Below, in pieces: positions 10,911 to 22,288 of a stretch of 64,000 bases of DNA. Numbering within the stretch: position 1 is the stretch's first letter; every line of letters begins with the position of its first letter. The notes beneath the pieces are model-generated. The model did no database searches. It had not been told where the DNA came from and saw only the letters and a list, made by a program, of their open reading frames with translations. Location of the stretch: NCBI GenBank assembly GCA_030789695.1, contig CM061139.1, positions 10,493,878-10,557,877 on the forward strand. The letters are read 5' to 3'. The position numbers and the translations under genes were made by a program. The stretch is from Scilla litardierei (Eukaryota; Streptophyta; Magnoliopsida; Asparagales; Asparagaceae).

Positions 10911-11377
10911 TAGTTCTCAAAGTCAGTGGGAGCTGGCATATAACTTAGTTCTGTCTCAGACTAAGTAAAAGGTTTCCAACTTATTAAATCGTCTATATGC
11001 GACATTAAAATCAAAAATTAGTTTTGATTGTGTCAAGCATATAGAGACTTATGGTGTCACCTATGTACTAGATATAATTGACACAAAATAATTGGAATGA
11101 GCCATGACTGACTTGTAGAAACGACTAACACTACATCATATTGTATGAGCTAAATTATTAGCCATACGAAAGGGAAAATTGTTGGATAGGATCCAAAGCA
11201 ATTTCGAAGGATCAACCTGGTGTGATCATGTGATGTATATATAAGACTCCATTAAAAAGCAAAATAGATACACGTTAGCGGATCCATTCTTAAGTTTGAC
11301 AAATGAATGTCCAGTATGACTAATATGCTATAGCGGTATGAGATATCGAGATAAATAGCCAAAGTGCAAGTGGGAGA
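10911..11377 (+). pseudogene. pol: Decayed 3' end of copia pol (Copia-0)
   Basis: Only the last 100 bp can be read with confidence. From about 11274 the frame gives LADPF.SLTNECPV followed by GMRYRDK and KCKWEM with two stops, matching the tail of copia RNase H polyproteins (ADPLTK and the closing KCKWEM). It is followed by a purine-rich AAGTGGGAGA tract acting as polypurine tract, then an LTR. The 360 bp upstream probably belong to the same RNase H/3' region but are too decayed to align by eye. SIRE-2 inserted at its left edge. Confidence 0.6.
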
Positions 11378-12335
11378 TGTAGGAAGACGTATGCCCTTGA
11401 GGCATTTATCCTAAGATAATCATCTCGTTATAATAATTATATGGTCTTAATTATCCTAAGTATGAATTCATAGAATCATATACTTAGATAATTTCCTTAG
11501 ACTTATAGTCAGGTCATTACGTATCCATATGTAGATCTCGATTATGAGAAGTTGGTGACCGATTAGGAACTTAAGTCTTAAACAGTTCATAGTCATAGAT
11601 GTTTCGAGAATAGGAAATCGATACATCGGTTTGACCATTGTGTCTTTGTCTTACCTTAGGGTAATAATGATCTCATAGTCATTCGACTTGGCAAAGTCGG
11701 AGACGAGACACATGTGCTCATTAGAGAATGAGTTCACTGAACGACCAACTTAGAGTTATTAAATGGTTAAGCTTTAACTAGACTGTCAATAATAACTCTA
11801 GAGTGATGATAGACAAGCTGGTCCTTAAGACATGAAGTCATCAGTACGAACTTGTGAATGGATAGTGTCACTTAGATCTATGATCTAGCTTCGAGGCTCT
11901 GCATGTTGAAAGATCTTAGGTTGGTGACACCTGAAGCTCACGAAGGAAGTAGATGACTAAGATGGGATTCGTCTCTTCAGTTAAAGGGAAGTTAGTGTCA
12001 TTGTATTAGTACGGTCTTTGTGTTAATCCTTGGCCGGGGTATGTTGTAGGATGTACAACGTGAATACAATAAAGACCGATGTATACTGACCGATGCTGGC
12101 TAGTGGGGTTGACGGTAAATTATACCCTTGGCCATGCAGAGACACAGTCTTGAAGAAGGGACTAAAGCTACAGAATTCATTACTGACACAGTCAAAGTGA
12201 TCCCGAAGAAAAGTTCATCAATGGATCGATCACGTAAGTGTGATTCTGAAACAGGGACGACGCCTGCTGCTCGAGGTTACCGTCGTCTAGGGGTTTCAAG
12301 CCTCACCCTGTATTAGGGTCAGGCTGTAGGGTCTC
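11378..12335 (+). repeat. 3' LTR of Copia-0, first part
   Basis: Starts TGTAGGAAGACG directly after the polypurine tract. It is interrupted at 12335 by Athila-A and resumes at 24121 after the duplicated GTCTC. No TATA box or coding region is seen in this part; the 62-codon ORF at 12128 has no recognisable family. Confidence 0.65.
12331..12335. repeat. Target site duplication of Athila-A, left copy
   Basis: GTCTC here is repeated at 24121-24125 directly after the 3' LTR, proving a complete insertion. Confidence 0.9.
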
Positions 12336-12630
12336 TGATCATTCCGTATTTTACACCTTTTTGTCTGCATGTTTGCATGCCATTTAGATCGCTCAAATCG
12401 TGTTTTCACGTTTCTTCGACAATATCACGATGCTTTTCACGATTTGTAGTTTTTGTCGTATTTCAGGATATTTGGAGTGATTTGTAGTGATTCTGAGATG
12501 CACCCACTCCGGAGTGTCACCGACGACTCTCTTGAGGGGTATTCTACGATTGGAGAGGAGTGGAAGAAGAAAGAACGTCGTAGGAGCGACGAGGAGGCAA
12601 AAATACGAAGAATGTGTATTTTCAGCAAGC

Positions 12631-13022
12631 CACTCGGCCGAGTGAAGGAGTCACTCGGCCGAGCATAGACAGCCCGCTCGACCGGCCAGATCGGACACGC
12701 AACAGAGCCAATATCAGCGTGCACTCGGCCGAGCATCTCCATACCACTCGGCCGAGCACCGAGTCATCCCTCGCCCGAGTGGAGCCAAGACGACAGCATC
12801 AAAAATGGTGAACTCTCTAGAATCCGTCAGTCAGCCCCAAAGACCGACTCGGTTGAGTGACGAACGACCGTCCGACCAAGTAAAGAACGCCCATCGGCCG
12901 AGTGAAGGAAAGTCACTCGGCCGAGTGACTCCCGAGGAGACGACCCCCAAGACCCCCAACTCTCTGTAATTGTACATGGTCTCTCACTCGGCCGAGTGAC
13001 ATTTGTCACTCAGCCGAGTGAG
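12631..13022. repeat. CTCGGCCGAG palindrome array (Athila-A 5' LTR, U3)
   Basis: At least eight full or near copies of CACTCGGCCGAGTG or its half form in 390 bp, irregularly spaced by 10-60 bp, plus degenerate forms (CTCGACCGG, CTCGCCCGAG, CTCAGCCGAG). The motif is a perfect palindrome with a CGGCCG core. It lies about 80 bp upstream of the TATTTAA box. The copy in the 3' LTR is at about 22583-22973. Confidence 0.9.
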
Positions 13023-13104
13023 CCGCGCTGCCTGTAGCGTAAACTGCAATTTTGAGGCTGCGCAGGGGCATTTTCGTCAGGTTTTTTGGGCGATTTTGGG
13101 GGGG

Positions 13105-13111
13105 TATTTAA
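13105..13111 (+). promoter_or_regulatory. Putative TATA box of Athila-A 5' LTR
   Basis: TATTTAA in a G-rich then C-rich context, conserved at 37883-37890 in Athila-B (TATTTAAA), each time just downstream of the palindrome array. Confidence 0.5.
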
Positions 13112-14178
13112 CCCCAGTTTTTAACCTAGTTTAGGGAGCTTTTTCAGAATCTTTTTGCAGCCTTTTTAGATTAACTTTTTAGGGATTAGATTTAGCTTTT
13201 AGGGAGGAGAGAAAAGTGATAATTTGTTGGATGCTATCTTGTTCTTCATTGGTTTGTCTCTCTCTCTCTCTCTCAAAAACTCCATTTTTATTGATTTATT
13301 GAATATTGCTATGAATTCTATTGATTTTGATTGTGAATTTATATTGCATTCTATTATGAATTGTGAGTAGTTTCATCGTCTTAGGGCGTAGGGATGAACC
13401 CTACGAGCCCGACTTCTAATTTGTGATGAATTGGTGAAATTATTGCTAGAATTGATTAGGGTTAGTTTGGGATTGATTTAATACGAATAACTAGGGATTC
13501 ATACCGATTGGGATTTGCAAGAGATTGGATCCCAACTCAATAGGAAGCCCTAGAAATTCGAATTGGGTTGCAATTGAATTTCTCCAGAATCGGTATGCAA
13601 GAGATTGGACCGAAACTAGGGTTTTCGATTGCAATTATATATCAATACCCATTTGCAAGAGATTGGACGGGTAGGAACTATTCCAACCTAGGTCGTAGCT
13701 CGAGTTTGCATGAGAGTGGGCTCGAGATACGATTGAACGATGATGTTGTTCTTCACGCTAGCTTGCTTAGGTTAGGGTTTACAAGAGATTAGACCCTACC
13801 CTAGGTTTGCTATAGACCGGCAATAGCGCGAGAGCGTGAGCTTGGTTCTACATTTAGTTGCAACTAGTTCACCCGAATTTCGAGTGTAGCAATTGTGAAA
13901 CTTACGAATCACAATGATGAGATACGGCAAGTAGCGGGGATTTCCTATCCCTAGACGTCTTTATTAATTTGATATTTTCTTTCGTATAATTGAACGACTG
14001 TGACCGCATTACTGTGAACATTCCCCGACTTTTCTTATAGCCAGGTCGATTGAAGAAGACACTATCATTAGGCCTCCCTGTGTTCGATACCCGCTCACCA
14101 CTACACCGTGCGCTTGCGGTAAGACTAGCGAGTCGCTTGTCCCGGTTGCGTGTGCATTCCGGGGCGCGATTAAGTTTT

Positions 14179-14196
14179 TAGCGCCGTTGCCGGGGA
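14179..14196 (+). other. Primer binding site of Athila-A (tRNA-Asp type)
   Basis: TAGCGCCGTTGCCGGGGA differs by one base from TGGCGCCGTTGCCGGGGA, the complement of the plant tRNA-Asp 3' end used by many Athila/Tat elements. It lies 6 bp inside the 5' LTR. Confidence 0.8.
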
Positions 14197-14315
14197 GGCA
14201 ATAGTGTTTGATTCTACCTACCTAGCTATGTTTCTTTTTTTTGTTCTATTATTTCTATTTTTGTTTTGCCCTTCCGTTGTGCTAACTACTTCTTTGAAAC
14301 TCTGTTTTCCCTTGC

Positions 14316-17075
14316 ATGTACTTGAGATCCTCGGTGAACCCCGAAGAAATACTATACAATCCGGAGATCGAGCGTACTTTGAGGAGGATCCGAGCGGAGA
14401 GGAGACCCGTTACGGAAGGGAATTTTATGACCCATCCTGAGACACCCGAAGAATTGGCGGCGTGAATGGCGAGGATCATTTCCATTAGAGATAGGCTTCG
14501 GCCTAAGACTTCTTCCACGACCTCGTCCATTGCCATGCCGGAGTTGGCGGCCGACAAAAATTTCGAGTTGAAGACCGGATTGGTGGTTCTTATGCAACAA
14601 GATCCTTTTCATGGGAACTCAAATGAAAACCCTCATTACCACATCCAACTCTTCCTATCAAAATGTGCCACCTTCCAAATGCCGGACGTCTCCGTAGATG
14701 CTATCAGACTGTGCCTCTTCCCTTTCACACTCAAGGACAAGGCCTTATATTGGTTGAGGACGCAAGCTGAAGGAATCTTCACCACTTGGGATGAATTGGC
14801 GAGTGCCTTCGTCGACAAATTTTACCCGCCCACCAAAACGGTGAAGATTAGAAGTGCCCTCATGTCCTTCAAGCAAGGACCACAGGAGACTCTCTATGAG
14901 GCATGGGAGCACTTCAAGGACTTGCAACATCAATGCCCCCATCATAGCATTGAGGATTGGGAGCTTGTCCACAGTTTCTACAATGGACTCCAACCGAGCA
15001 CGAAGCAGATTATTGATGCCACCGCAAATGGAGCTATTTTGTCGAAGACTCCTGATGAAGCTACAGCCTTGCTTGAGGAGATGGCCTCGAACAAGCAACA
15101 GTGGGGCGACGAGCGAGGACACTCTTCGTCCTCCTTGAAGCCGTCTAGCATTTATGAGGCCAAGGCCGTCGCGGAGCTAGCCAACAAATTTGATTCTCTC
15201 CACAAGGTAGTAGAGAGATTGGAGAAGTACATTACGGAGACTCAAGGAGCCCCTTCTACATCCACGCCGACAAATCATATGAGCGATTGGCAAGACCAAT
15301 CCCAAGCCATGTATGTAGGAGGAGAGCATGGAGAAGGAGCTTTGGAGCAAATTCAATATGTTGCGGGGAATTCCGGATACTGGGCCAACCCGGCCACTAG
15401 AAACCATCCGGGTTTCTCATATGCTAATAATGATGGTGCATTGAACCCCCCGTAACAACAACCTCCTCAAGCTCGAGCTCCACCACCACAACCAAATTAT
15501 CCACCAAGGGGGCCACCGTAACAAAACTTCCCACCGAGGCAACAAGTGGGACCTTATAGGCCACCTGGGTATAATAAAGGGTGGAGAAATCCCAACCCTC
15601 CGCAAGCTCAACCACGTCCGGATTTTGAAGCTAAGGTGGAGGAGTTTATGGCGGAACAAAGAAAGATTAACGCCACAATAAAGGCGGGACAAGATTCTCT
15701 CGCCACCGTTGTCGCTCAAATTGGGGAGCAACTAGCGTTGCTCAATAGAAACAACCAACAATTGCCGGCTCAACCCGAGCCGAATCCACAGGGCAACACC
15801 GGCCATATCAACGCGGTTGTTGCGGTTACTACAAGAGGAGGGAAGGATACCACCCCCCATGACTCAAATTAAGGAACCCGTGGTGGAGAATCTAGAAGAA
15901 AGCGAGCCGGTAATTGAAGTGTCAAAGGAGAAGGAGCCGCAAGAAGGAGAAAGATCTAGAATGGAGGAGCTTATTGATGAGCACCGATTTATGCCACCGG
16001 TGCCCTTCCCTCAACGGCTAGCTAGAGCCAAGATGGAGAAACGGCTAGCCAAGTTTCTCGAGTATTTGAGAGGGGTGAGCCTCAATATCCCCTTCCTCGA
16101 TGCTATAGTGGAAATCCCATCCTACGCCAAGTTCTTAAAGGACTTGATAACATGAAGGAAAAGGAAGGAGAAGATCATGCTTGCGGAGGAAGGGACTTGG
16201 TTCACAAAGAGGGAAAAGGAGCACACCAAATTTAAAGATCCAGGGAGTTTCCAGATTCCTTGCACTCTAAGCGGTGTCCCCCTATAAAAAGCATTGGTAG
16301 ATTTGGGGGCTAGTGTTAGCCTCATGCCTCTCTCCATGTTTCAGAAGTTGAATACCGACACGGATTTAAAGCCTACCAACATGCGATTCAACTAGCAGAC
16401 GGCCGGATTACAAGGCCGGTTGGGATTGCAGAGGACATCCCACTCCAAGTTCCGGGAGTCATATGTTTGCCATGCGATTTCGTGATAATGGACATCAAGG
16501 AGGAGGGCGATACATCACTCATACTTGGACGCCCATTCCTCGCCACTGCCGGTGTCATCGTCGATGTGCGGGAGGGGACCCTTACCTTGAACGTCGGCAA
16601 CATCGAAGTGGAGTTCCATATACCGAAGTCAATGAAGCACATGCCGTATCATGAGGAGCTAGATTACATGGACCTCCTCGACGAGGTCATCGAAGAGGCG
16701 ATCCCCCACTCCATCGGCGCACCCCACGAAGATAGTTTCGAAGAAGGCCTAGATTTGGCCGAGGAAGAGAAGACGGAGCACTCCCCTGATATCTCCACGG
16801 TGATTGATGATGGCGACGCTGATGTCGCAAGAATACGGGAGCTCTGCAAGCTCTCGAAGTTGAGGACTCCAAAGAAAGCTCCACCGATACGACGATCGGT
16901 GTCATCGGCAAAGTCGAAGACCGGAACAAGCTCTAGCTTGGGGGAGCCACCCCCCAACATTGCCCGTGACGAAGGGGCGTTGAGGAAGACCACACATCAC
17001 CATGATCCAAATCCGAGCGGTCTTCCCGGCAAATTCGACGGGTGCATCTCATATGCACCCAATATCCCGCGCTAA
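14316..17075 (+). pseudogene. gag-pro: Athila-type gag-protease pseudogene
   Basis: The reading frame starts at ATG 14316. The Retrotrans_gag region spans about 14580-15110 (FPFTLKDKALYWLRT, WDELASAFVDKFYP, ETLYEAWEHFKDL). A Pro/Gln-rich linker follows, then the protease with DLGASVSLMP at about 16300-16329 and ILGRPFLATA further on. In-frame stops are at 14463, 15453, 15519, 16153 and 16285. Frameshifts are inferred in a C run at about 15851-15857 and near 16391. Most stops are single-base changes of CAA, AAA or CGA codons. No CCHC knuckle was found. The frame ends at 17075 and pol enzymes do not follow. It is non-functional. Confidence 0.85.
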
Positions 17076-17406
17076 ATTGAAAATTTAAAGGGGTCGAGCT
17101 CAAGACCTTAAACGAGTGCTTGTCGGGAGGCAACCCGACGGTTATCGCATTATTTCTATTTTAGTTTCTATTTTTGTTTTAGACTTTATTAGTGTTTTTG
17201 AGTCGTTTGCCTGAAAAATTGTGACAACGGGTCCTATTTTCTTTGACAGGAGGAGGAGAAAATGATATCTATCATAAGGAGGATGACCGAGGTGAAGAAG
17301 AGCGCTCCAGGAATGCGCTCGAGGCTTAGGAGGAGGAAGAAACCACCTGGAGGAAGAAAAACAGAGAGTAGAGCCGAAACGGAGCCCCGAAGCAGGAAAC
17401 AGAGCC

Positions 17407-17669
17407 TCACTCGGCCGAGCACCATAGTCACTCGGCCGAGCAAAGAAAGCCGTCCGCCCGAGTGGCGCACCAACGAGGGAAGTCTGCTGTACCCAACTCT
17501 CTGTCTTTTTTGTGATTTCAGTATAAACTGCCACTCGACCGAGTATATTTCTTCACTCCCGAGTGAAACTGATACCCTTCTAGGGCGAAAATTTCCGAGT
17601 AGCTTGTGCCACTCGGCCGAATGGACTTTCTCCACTCGGCCGAGTGTGGCAAAGACACTCGGCCGAGTC
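17407..17669. repeat. Internal CTCGGCCGAG palindrome array (Athila-A)
   Basis: Five intact CTCGGCCGAG copies or near copies plus degenerate forms (CTCGACCGAG, CCGCCCGAGTGG) in 260 bp, outside the LTRs and between gag-protease and the second ORF. A TATA box follows 60 bp downstream. The matching block in Athila-B is at 46595-46925. Translations across the array on either strand only repeat the palindrome and are not genes. Confidence 0.9.
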
Positions 17670-17730
17670 GTAGGCGGAGGGAGAAAATTTAAAAAACTTT
17701 TCTGTTACGATCACTCGACGTAACTTCACT

Positions 17731-17737
17731 TATATAA
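17731..17737 (+). promoter_or_regulatory. Putative internal promoter TATA box ahead of the second ORF (Athila-A)
   Basis: CTTATATAAGG in a GC-rich region, 62 bp after the palindrome array and about 540 bp before the ATG at 18275. Athila-B has TATATATA at 46936-46943 in the same relative place. Confidence 0.55.
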
Positions 17738-18104
17738 GGCGAACGGGCTCGACGCGACTTTCGAAACGCCCAAATCCCAGTTTTCGCCCGAGCCCGAGCC
17801 CCTTCAGCTCCCGCCCGCTATGATCACCACCCCATCGCCCGATTCACCTCACCACCGCCACTGCTCGCTGTGCCACCGCCGACGACGCATCGCCTGATAG
17901 TCGCCGACCGCCGGCGACCCTCCTCGTCGCCGGCCAAGCTCCGGTGATCCCCTATTTCGCGTTAAATCATATTTTCTCCCCATTTTTGACGATCCGAGTA
18001 CCCATTGAGCCCCTAACTCAAATCGATTTCTTTACTTATCTGTTATACCCCATCTCCCCCATGTATTTTGAATTTTATACGATGATATCATTGTTTGATG
18101 TGCA

Positions 18105-18207
18105 GGCTACCTTGGGGGAGCTTAGGGGAGCTTCCGGACGCGCTATTGGCTTCGTGGAGGCAGCGTCTTCGCACTTATCCGATGTTTTGCTCTCGCGGCA
18201 TGTTCAG
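18105..18207 (+). other. Candidate leader exon of the second ORF transcript
   Basis: A 103 bp block is preceded by GATGTGCAG and followed by GTACATTCG, that is AG and GT on its flanks. Athila-B keeps the same block (about 47314-47414) with TGCTTTTCAG before it and GTGTACTCG after it, although the flanking sequence has diverged. This suggests an exon of a spliced transcript from the internal promoter. The downstream gap to the ATG is short, so the exact acceptor is uncertain. Confidence 0.35.
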
Positions 18208-18274
18208 GTACATTCGTTCCATTATTTTTGGCACGCCGCATTTTTCATTAGTTGGGTGAGCACTCGGGGCACAC

Positions 18275-20400
18275 ATGCCGCCCCGTACATGGCCACGCAC
18301 CCGGGGAGCTTCCGCAAAGCGGAAGCGGCAGGATGAGCCCGGCCCCTCCCACGCTAGGGAGGACTCCCCTCCAGCTTCACCACCTCACCCCACACAGCCA
18401 CTTCTAGCCGACCCCATCCATCCGCAGCCGCTTCCCGCCGACCCCTTACATGCACAGCCCATCCCCGCCGATCCTGTCCCACCACCGGCTCCCGTTGTCG
18501 GGCCGCTGGGGATCACGTTCAGAGACGACGCACAGCGCGTCCGATTTGAGCGTATCACCCAGCGCCCGATAGGTACCTCCAGGTTCGCTCACTTAGCAGA
18601 CCTAGACCGCCTGGGGGTACTTGAGGGGATGCTCACGTTGTACGACAACGTGGGTTGGCGAGATTTTTTGTCTGTGTCGGCGGACACCTACGTCCGTCCG
18701 ACACTCGAGGTACTTAGCTCGATCGCCCGGACCGCTGAGGGATGCTCCTTTAGACTCATGGATCGAGAGTGTCAGATCACTCTCGATATGCTTAGAGCAT
18801 TCTTTCAGTGGCCCGCAGTCCCCGTGCCCGACCGAGCCTATGCCCCCACACACATCCCTCTGCCATCTTTCGATTCCCACGCCTTTTGGGCCCGGATCAC
18901 AGGTTTACCACACGCCTTTGACCCTAGTAGGGCCAAGGCCTCAACCATAGTCCACCCCTGCCTCCGCATAGCACAGCGCCTTATGGCGACCACCTTTCTA
19001 GCGAGGTACGAGCCTGGGACGATGTCTACGCCTGAGCTCTATATGCTCTACGCGATGACTCGCCCCAGAGTTCTGGATAGGGATGGTGTTGCGATGGTCC
19101 CCACCGTTGAGATTGACGTCGCTAGCTGGTTTTTGGACCGCATCATCGTATCGGTGGGCGCTCGCTCCCCGATATGTTGCGGCGGCCTAATCACCCTGCT
19201 AGACCTGATAACCGACGAGGACCTTTCGGCCGACCTGCGTCGACCTTCGGGCCCCACTTCACTTTCGATAGACGTCATGGCCCGGATGAAGATGCTTCGT
19301 CCGCATGGCCAGCGGCACTGGGTATGGTTGCACGGTCCCTTCGGTGCTGACTACATGATCCTCCCGAGCCCTGCTCGGACACACATAGGACCGGCACACG
19401 AGGACTGGCTTCCGACGATGGATTTCCTAATCCCCTTCGCCTACGTGCTAGAGGCCGAGGGAGCTGAGCCTACACCACCTTCACACCCTGCACCTGTTGA
19501 CCCTGTGATCCCTCAGCCTGAGCCTGCACTTTCTGTCGCTCCCGACACCTCTGTCCACACTTCTGCCGGTGTCGGGAGTAGACTTGCTGAGCCGTCCTCC
19601 ACGCCCACCACGTCTACCACCACCCCCACCACTGATGTGCCCCTGTCGGTTGAGCCCCTCACCTCTCTGCTACCTGAGCGTCCACCCACCATACTTGAGA
19701 GCGGCGAGTCTTCCTTCGCTTCCGTCGTGGAGACCCTACCACTTTGATCTCCACTGGGGTTTCGCCTTTTGTTCCCACCACTTCCTCCCCAGCAGTCGAC
19801 CCTTCTGTCTCCACCGTAGCTGTCTTATCTGAGAGTGTCGTGACGTCTGTTCCCACGTCTGTGTCACTGACTTCTCTTGCCGCCTCGTCACCGGTTTTGT
19901 CATCCACTTCCACTGCTGCTGCTTCCACCTCACACCAGCCTGCGTCCCAGCCTCGCACTGAGGCTGGGCATCCACTAGTGAGCACAGCCCCCTTTCCACC
20001 CATGCCTGCTGTCCCGATCACCTACACTGCCCGTATCAGACAGCCCCGACCTGCTCAGCCTAGACCTGTCCGTTCCTCTGCTCCACCACCCCCTGACGCC
20101 TTAGTTCAGAGCGTTCGTTCTCTTGAGGGGGCGATGAGTGGACTCAGGGGCGATTTTAGGGCTCTATCTTCCACAGTCACCGCCATGCAGCACCGCCTCG
20201 AGCTACTTCCCGGCATTCACTTTTGCCTGAACCAGATTCTCGAGCACCTCCCACGACCACCACCACCCACCCAGCTGACACGTCCACCACCACCACCCCC
20301 CGCCTCAGGACGAAGATGGCGCATCACCACAAGCTTAGGCACACCCTTGATGCCATTGATATTTTTGTCGTTATGCTGCCTATTATCTGAGTGGTCCTGA
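18275..20400 (+). pseudogene. Athila ORF-1-like / plant transposon protein, frameshifted near its C-terminal tail
   Basis: Open for 490 codons (18275-19747) and then continued in another frame from 19744 to 20400, so one frameshift separates body and tail. Order: basic start (KRKRQ), Pro-rich linker, a globular region of about 300 residues beginning GITFRDDAQRVRFERI and including LRAFFQWP, RYEPGTMSTPELYMLYA and RHWVWLHGPFGADYM, then a long Pro/Ser/Thr-rich tail, and a short Leu-rich segment (LRGDFRALSSTVTAMQ). The globular part resembles the Athila ORF-1 family of plant gypsy elements, whose function is unknown. A related, more damaged copy lies at 47482-49464. No catalytic motif or membrane segment is evident. 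Confidence 0.7.
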
Positions 20401-22288
20401 TGATTTTTGACCACCCCTCTCCTCCCATCACTATTTTTGTCCACATTTTGATCATATCATTCTATATCCTTTTTCGGGAGTGAGGGAGAGTATTTTTGGT
20501 GACACACACATATCGGCATCACTCTTATCCTTGCATGCATCACATTCGCATCATATTTTTCATTTTGTTTTTTATTCTCTTTTTATCATGCATGCATACC
20601 CACCCCCTACCCATTACATGTCTCTCGGTGTGCCACACTTCGCACATTGAGGACACTATGCACTTTAGCTTGGGGGAGTGAGTTCTCACACTTTTTGCTT
20701 TTATCACTTTTATTTTTAGTCTTTTCACGTTTTTCCACTTTTGCACCCATTTTTCATCACGTTTTTTTCTTTTTTTTACCATGCATCACGTTTTTTCTTA
20801 TTTTCCTTGTGTGCTGCATTGTAAATATCTTTGTTTTTCATTTATCTTTATTTCTTTCATCTTTTGCTAGAGATGACTTTTCTGTGATGATGATGACGTG
20901 GTGTTAGCTTTTCTCTATATGCATGCTATATTTGTCGTGTCATAGCTTTTTATTTCTGATATCATATGCTATGTTCTGCTTTGCATTTAGAAATAGTAAC
21001 CCACTCTCTTTTGCTGTATGAAAATGGATGAAATTCTATTATTAGCTGATGTCTGATGATTCATATGTATGCTACCGTAGCAAACACACCAAGATTCACG
21101 CATTGATTGCTTATATTTGGAGTACTGCTTTCTTTTCTCATATCACTTCTTATTGCATGATTTGTACCCTTCAATTCAGGTTGATTGAATTGTTGCTAGC
21201 AATGATAAATCTGGATTAGTTTACTTTTTGAGATTAAACTGAGTAGATTATATTACCCTGCTGAAGTTGTCATGCACGTCCTATAGAGTGAGCTGAGAGA
21301 TACATTTATTTCTTTCTCCACATATCTTGAACATTATTTCTCTATTTTATATTCATAGGTGAATCTCCCCTTAGCAATTCTATTAGTGGCATCCCCCGTT
21401 ATTATATCACATGCTCCAAATTCCCCAAAATCCAAAGAAAAAAAATACTTGTATATCCTTCTCTTTGATTTGGGATTATTTGTGTTTATATTCTATTAAA
21501 AAAGAGAGAAAAAGAGAAAAAGAAAAAGAAAAAGGTTTGAGAATAAGTGAAGAAAATAGAAAAGTAGTTCGAAAACGATCCCATCTCATATCCTTTCTCC
21601 CTTTCTTCCTTCTTTTGCTTTTATTTTTGTTTTCTTTGATTTTTGGAGCTTCATAAGAAACGGGGATGTAAATATTGTTTTGTGTATGCCACCATGCTTA
21701 TAGATAAGCTTAGGGGAGAGAATCCAATGATGTGTGAGAGAGTGACTACCTGACGGTGCATGACAACCTAGGCTAAGTAATATTTTATACTCGGTAAGAT
21801 TGCTAAAGTTTTACGAAATCTAGAAATCTACGCTTAGCATTCTTTTCATGGAAACCACACCTTTTCTATTCTTACTACTCTATCGTGTGATATCTCTTAT
21901 ACTCCTTATAGAAAGCATTCAATTGAAAAGTGTGTGATCTACGATATTGTATACCGCTTTAGATGCTTCAGACGATGTTAATCTTAGAATTATTCCATTT
22001 TTCATGCTATATTGATATTCTTGGGTTTTCTATTTCAAATGCACCATTATACTATGATATCAAAATAAAAGTCTTTGACATGTGTTTTATATTCGATGCA
22101 TGCTATATATGAGTAAGCAAAACCCACGTCCTGAGAAAAATGATCTAGCAACTTCCCTCTTCGTTTTCTACTTGGTTTTTCATTTTTCATTTTCCATCTT
22201 TCCATCATTTTTACTTTTTCTTTATCCACCGGGTTCGCTTTTTACTCATCTTCCTCGAGGACGAGTAAGCGGTAAGCTTGGGGGATTT
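20401..22288 (+). other. T-rich non-coding 3' region and polypurine tract of Athila-A
   Basis: No coding region. It contains a block (about 20643-20682) with CACATTGAGGACACTATG and TTTAGCTTGGGGGAG, typical of the post-coding region of Athila/Tat elements, a purine-rich stretch at 21496-21536, and the closing CCTCGAGGACGAG followed by polypurine AGCTTGGGGGATTTT at 22274-22288. The same order occurs in Athila-B at 49465-51360. Confidence 0.75.

Larger units (their letters stand above)
12336..14172 (+). repeat. 5' LTR of Athila-A (1837 bp)
   Basis: Starts TGATCATTCCG; its end CGCGATTA corresponds to CGCGATCA in the 3' LTR, so the terminal CA has mutated to TA. It contains the CTCGGCCGAG array (12631-13022), a TATTTAA box (13105-13111), a TC microsatellite near 13255-13275, and a region (13490-13800) with several TTTGCAAGAGATTGGAC-like direct repeats. 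No coding capacity is credible. Confidence 0.9.

Noticed and set aside
12437..13009. Frames rich in TRPSE and LGRV on both strands
   Set aside because: They only translate the CTCGGCCGAG palindrome; the same words appear on both strands and in all arrays.
12631..13022. CRISPR-like array of short palindromic repeats
   Set aside because: Plant retroelement LTR, irregular spacing, degenerate repeats, no cas genes.
14179..14196. tRNA-like sequence
   Set aside because: It is the primer binding site complementary to a tRNA 3' end, without a cloverleaf.
20496..20907. Hydrophobic Phe-rich frames
   Set aside because: T-rich non-coding tail of Athila-A; frames are not conserved in Athila-B.
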